Shown in pieces: positions 63,062-64,000 of a stretch of 64,000 nt of DNA. The stretch is from UBA5314 sp035560815 (GTDB lineage: Bacteria; Bacillota; Syntrophomonadia; Syntrophomonadales; Syntrophomonadaceae). Numbering within the stretch: position 1 is the first letter of the stretch; the number at the start of each line of letters is the position of its first letter. Under the pieces are notes generated by a model that was not told the origin of the DNA, ran no database searches, and saw only the letters and a list, made by a program, of their open reading frames with translations. The stretch spans positions 1-64,000 of the forward strand of contig DATMYR010000009.1 in assembly GCA_035560815.1 (NCBI GenBank). The letters are read 5' to 3'. Position numbers and translations under genes: made by a program.

Positions 63062-63976
63062 ATGTTGAAAAAGAAGAAAAGACGCAGGACGAATCAAGCT
63101 GTAACCGTTATCGTCATTCCTGAAAATGCGAAAAAGACATTGAAAGTGGGACTAGCCCGGCGAACGCTCTGGGGCACGGGAGCAGCTGCCGCCATAATGA
63201 TTCTAATATTTATTGGGGTGTGCACTTCCTACTATTTAAAAAGGCATGAAATCAGCCATGTTAACGACCTGAAGAGTGACAACCAACAAAAGCTGGAGAC
63301 GATTAATCAACTGGGACAGGAACTGAATCAGATTAAGGCGGACCAGGGAGAAATAGCGCGTAAACAGGAAGAGATTAAAAAGCTGATGGGCGTGAAGACT
63401 GACGCGGCACCGAAAAGCAATAGCAAAACAGGCGGACAGGGCGGAGAAGATCTGGATATAGGTCCAGATCCGACAGAGGAGGACAGCCTGCTTCTGGCTC
63501 AAACAATGACCAGCGATTTAGCTCGGGAGGCAAAGGAACTGGACGACTACCTGGCCAGGGTTAATAACAATGCTGAATATTTCCGAAGCGTTCCGAATAC
63601 ATGGCCAACCAGAGGACAGATTACTTCCGATTTCGGTTGGCGCCGCTCTCCCTTCGAAAGTAAAAAGACTACGTTTCATGATGGGATTGATATAGCAAAT
63701 AGTTATGGCACAGCCATTGTAGCGGCCGGTGATGGGAAAGTAACATTTGCAGGGTGGCAGGCTGCTTATGGGAATATGATATTAATCGACCATGGCTCCG
63801 GATTTGTTACCCGCTATGGACACAACTCTTCCATGCTCGTAAAAGTGGGTGATACGGTTAAGAAAGGACAGGTTATTTCCCGTATGGGAAGTACCGGCCG
63901 GAGCACGGGGTCCCATGTACACTTCAGTATATTTAAAGGTGGAGTCTGTCAGGATCCATTAGTATATTTGCCCTAA
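63062..63976 (+). CDS. Membrane-anchored M23 (LytM-type) metallopeptidase
   Basis: 304 aa. A Lys/Arg-rich cytoplasmic start, one membrane helix at about 37-55 (GAAAAIMILIFIGVCTSYYL), a coiled coil (about 60-120), a spacer, and a C-terminal LytM domain with the zinc motifs FHDGIDIA and STGSHVHFSIF. Probably cuts or helps remodel peptidoglycan outside the membrane, in growth, division or sporulation. The frame opens at 62939, but ATG 63062 follows AGGAAG and begins the basic segment; ATG 63044 lacks a ribosome-binding site. Divergent from larC. Confidence 0.85.
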   Translation: MLKKKKRRRTNQAVTVIVIPENAKKTLKVGLARRTLWGTGAAAAIMILIFIGVCTSYYLKRHEISHVNDLKSDNQQKLETINQLGQELNQIKADQGEIARKQEEIKKLMGVKTDAAPKSNSKTGGQGGEDLDIGPDPTEEDSLLLAQTMTSDLAREAKELDDYLARVNNNAEYFRSVPNTWPTRGQITSDFGWRRSPFESKKTTFHDGIDIANSYGTAIVAAGDGKVTFAGWQAAYGNMILIDHGSGFVTRYGHNSSMLVKVGDTVKKGQVISRMGSTGRSTGSHVHFSIFKGGVCQDPLVYLP

Positions 63977-64000
63977 GCTGAACGGGATAAATAGGAGGGG

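Overview
The window looks like a chromosome-origin region of a Gram-positive, anaerobic Clostridia-type bacterium. The gene order dnaA-dnaN-recF-remB-gyrB-gyrA on one strand and rpmH-rnpA-yidD-yidC-khpB-mnmE-mnmG-rsmG-noc-parA-parB on the other is typical of Firmicutes. A Ser T-box, noc, RemB and sigma-54 regulators point the same way. A Syntrophomonas-like host is my guess from gene content; the sequence does not prove it.

Layout. (1) 0-31 kb is an accessory, sensor-rich region: an HPr-kinase-like/PqqD pair, a MEDS protein, a hybrid kinase with a sigma-54 response regulator, a soluble chemoreceptor, a secreted seven-repeat protein, a LuxR-type LAL regulator, a FIST-PAS-GGDEF-HD-GYP protein, a PTS EIIC-EAL fusion, an AcoR-like activator with a zinc alcohol dehydrogenase, and a MocR regulator divergent from panB. 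(2) 31.3-37 kb is a serine supra-operon: T-box, class V aminotransferase, serA, serS, all four tRNA-Ser isoacceptors, two tRNA-Arg genes and tadA. (3) 37-40.7 kb holds a secreted copper-amine-oxidase-domain protein and a polytopic membrane protein. (4) 40.9-64 kb is the core origin region: pdxST, the gyr/rec/dna cluster, a bipartite oriC around dnaA, the rpmH-khpB operon, mnmEG-rsmG-noc, parAB with two perfect parS sites, larC and an M23 peptidase.

The most notable structure is a repeat family in the accessory region. The 3' part of tRNA-Ser(GGA), up to the anticodon loop, with its downstream hairpin, recurs upstream of the intact gene at 31.3 kb: a perfect 83-nt copy at 24.57 kb, a split copy at 17.1 kb, a short remnant at 21.7 kb, and a hairpin-only relative at 8.4 kb. 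Conserved arm sequences sit on the outer sides of these copies in the arrangement expected of attL/attR/attP sites of a tyrosine-recombinase element. A frameshifted 3' end of a tyrosine recombinase lies beside one copy. The 17-31 kb region, and perhaps more, therefore looks like a decayed tandem array of elements integrated at tRNA-Ser, with cargo dominated by signalling and c-di-GMP genes.

Other points: a Bacillus-like DnaA-box/DnaA-trio unwinding module between dnaA and dnaN; tadA reading 47 nt into a same-strand tRNA; two -24/-12 sigma-54 promoters beside sigma-54 activators; and an unexplained, strongly folded 400-nt stretch before mnmE. All identifications are by eye from motifs and gene order; no database search was run.
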